Of a DNA stretch of 53,732 nt, positions 53,096-53,732 are shown one piece after another. Under the pieces are notes generated by a model. It was given only the letters and a program-made list of their open reading frames with translations, did not search any database and had not been told where the DNA came from. Location: positions 1 through 53,732 of the forward strand of contig JAOAPN010000001.1 of NCBI GenBank assembly GCA_025462885.1, written 5' to 3'. A program made the translations under genes and the position numbers. Source of the DNA: Acidobacteriaceae bacterium. Lineage in GTDB: Bacteria > Acidobacteriota > Terriglobia > Terriglobales > Acidobacteriaceae. Position 1 is the first letter of the stretch; every line of letters starts with the position of its first letter.

Positions 53096-53732
53096 TTAAT
53101 CCCCTATTGCAACTTCGATGCCATCACCCGCACCCTGTTCCATCCGCGAACTCCATTTCAGAACAAAGTTGTACCTCCCATGAAGACCGGTCTGATCAAC
53201 CACAATACGATGGATGCCGCTCAAGAAAGGTGCGTGGCTGAATTCCTGAAGATCAGCGGCTTTGGCAGTTAACACGGCGCCGCGCGCATCAGGCACGTAC
53301 GACAGCTGGGGCTTTTCATCTACTGTTGCCTCGATCAGGTGGGTACCGGCTTTATCAGGCACAAGAGCATAGATCGGGAGTTCCCTTGTTTCAACATGAG
53401 CTTTCAATCCAAATCGGCTTAGTAAAAGGGATTGCTGCATTAGAGAAACCTGACGTTGCTGATCAGCGGGAGACATCTTTTGCATTGCGGCCAAAATCGA
53501 TTCGTCTATTTTTGCATTTACCTCGTACCTCTCAGACTGACTCCTCATCCACTCAGGCCCTCCGATGACACGGTTCTGTGCCGACATGGGAATACCATAA
53601 GCGGACATTGATCTGCCTCGGTATTTTTGAACCAATTGAAATGTTAGTCTTCGGCCAAAACCAGCTCTTAGCTGGTGGAGGCTTTGGATGAAGAAGAAGC
53701 GTTTTTCTGTTGAGCAGATATTTGGGGTGTTG
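53096..53732 (-). CDS. TIGR03435-type acidobacterial protein, 5' end beyond the window
   Basis: The frame is open to the right edge, so the N terminus is missing; at least 211 residues are visible. Characteristic blocks are IGGPEWMRSQSERYEVNAKI, LSRFGLKAHVETRELPIYAL and VVDQTGLHGRYNFVLKW. This family is strongly associated with Acidobacteria and supports the host call. A TTG at 53635 would give a 179-aa product, but family-like sequence (FGRRLTFQLVQKYRG) continues upstream of it. Function of the family is unknown. Confidence 0.8.
   Translation of the reverse strand, partial: NTPNICSTEKRFFFIQSLHQLRAGFGRRLTFQLVQKYRGRSMSAYGIPMSAQNRVIGGPEWMRSQSERYEVNAKIDESILAAMQKMSPADQQRQVSLMQQSLLLSRFGLKAHVETRELPIYALVPDKAGTHLIEATVDEKPQLSYVPDARGAVLTAKAADLQEFSHAPFLSGIHRIVVDQTGLHGRYNFVLKWSSRMEQGAGDGIEVAIGD

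Noticed and set aside
1..53732. CRISPR array
   Set aside because: No regularly spaced direct repeats with unique spacers were seen.

Overview
The window looks like part of a genome from an acidobacterium of the Terriglobales/Acidobacteriaceae type (Granulicella, Terriglobus or Edaphobacter-like). The evidence is a TIGR03435-type protein at the right edge, secreted carboxypeptidase-regulatory-domain proteins, a long Ser/Thr kinase with a TPR-like tail, and the general GC-rich coding style. Genus and species are inference only.

Region A (1-12540) is plasmid- or ICE-derived and continues off the left edge. It holds an ArdC-type antirestriction protein, a small partner gene, a ParB-type protein, a cupin, a GNAT acetyltransferase, the translesion cassette imuA-imuB-dnaE2, an HTH/PIN toxin-antitoxin pair and an SSB-like protein. 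It ends against the 3' end of tRNA-Leu(GAG) at 12541-12625, a usual insertion point for integrative elements.

Region B (12625-23938) is chromosome: a HAD hydrolase, a large receptor-like Ser/Thr kinase, and a sugar/polyol locus made of a ROK regulator, a secreted alditol-oxidase-like flavoprotein, a zinc alcohol dehydrogenase, an SDR and an MFS transporter.

Region C (23984-33970) is a compact integrated element of about 10 kb in tRNA-Ser(GGA), bounded by a perfect 47-bp direct repeat. It carries a tyrosine integrase interrupted by one in-frame TGA, a small excisionase-like HTH protein, an HK97-type major capsid protein, a tail tape-measure protein, several small unknowns, a zinc-ribbon/membrane/coiled-coil protein and a DUF4145-like protein. 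No terminase, portal, protease, major tail protein or replication gene is visible. The two structural genes kept are those that set capsid and tail size, so a capsid-encoding phage satellite is a real alternative to a decayed prophage. This is the most interesting part of the window.

Region D (33971-53732) is chromosome again: two tandem secreted carboxypeptidase-regulatory-domain proteins, a GT4 glycosyltransferase, thiS and thiD with a small gene between, an AraC regulator followed by three small genes, and a four-gene operon (multicopper oxidase with FG-GAP-like tail, periplasmic molybdenum hydroxylase, its 2Fe-2S subunit, and a di-haem cytochrome c). The right end is decaying: a frameshifted SnoaL/DUF4440-like gene and a broken tyrosine recombinase precede the edge-truncated TIGR03435 gene.

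All calls come from reading motifs and gene order by eye; no database search was run.
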